Below are positions 5,653 through 5,653 of a DNA stretch of 5,653 bases, piece by piece. Both the position numbers and the translations under genes were made by a program. Within the stretch, counting starts at the first letter, position 1; each line of letters starts with the position of its first letter. Source of the DNA: CAYSLC01 sp964431545 (lineage in GTDB: Bacteria > Desulfobacterota > Desulfobacteria > Desulfobacterales > JAABSP01); NCBI GenBank assembly GCA_964431545.1, contig CAYSLC010000297.1:1-5653 (forward strand), in the 5' to 3' direction. The notes below the pieces were generated by a model. That model made no database searches, was not told the DNA's origin, and worked only from the letters and a program-made list of their open reading frames with translations.

Positions 5653-5653
5653 T

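Noticed and set aside
1..5653. CRISPR array, tRNA, rRNA or insertion sequence
   Set aside because: No regularly spaced repeats, no tRNA/rRNA-like sequence, and no transposase or terminal inverted repeats were seen.

Overview
The window looks like a metagenomic scaffold fragment from a GC-rich bacterium. I cannot name the phylum. The three large genes resemble families found in Gram-negative and environmental lineages, but nothing here is diagnostic. Most of the window, up to about 5085, is very GC-rich (45 of 60 bases are G or C in 4561-4620). The last ~570 bases are clearly poorer (16 of 60 in 5521-5580).

Layout, left to right. (1) 3-1190, minus: an M24 'pita-bread' hydrolase of the ectoine hydrolase (DoeA/EutD) type that has lost most of the canonical M24 metal ligands. 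(2) 1191-1639: a divergent intergenic region with a dense run of GATC words, a hairpin and a plausible sigma-70-type promoter pointing right. (3) 1640-2362, plus: a Uma2/DUF820 family PD-(D/E)XK nuclease-like protein. (4) 2363-2458: a short convergent spacer with no clear terminator. (5) 2459-5070, minus: a copper-type P1B ATPase of the CcoI/FixI kind with an extra N-terminal cysteine domain. (6) 5082-5315, minus: a 77-residue protein with three CxxC pairs resembling DnaJ zinc-finger units, ending 11 nt before the ATPase. (7) 5312-5404, minus: a possible 30-codon ORF overlapping the previous gene by ATGA. (8) 5473-5652, minus: the C-terminal end of an open frame entering from the right edge.

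The ATPase gene appears broken by 100 Ns, but this is an assembly artefact. The 55 bases on the two sides of the N run are identical. Merging them removes 155 bases, restores one reading frame and gives an intact 818-residue protein with all the expected motifs.

Functionally, the right-hand minus-strand genes may form one transcript (tiny ORF, Cys-rich protein, Cu ATPase) because they overlap or lie very close together. The M24 hydrolase and the Uma2 protein are unrelated neighbours. I see no CRISPR array, tRNA, rRNA, insertion sequence or clear defence or mobile system, and no convincing evidence of a wholly new system. The best leads are the metal-ligand-poor M24 enzyme and the small CxxCxGxG protein next to the ATPase.
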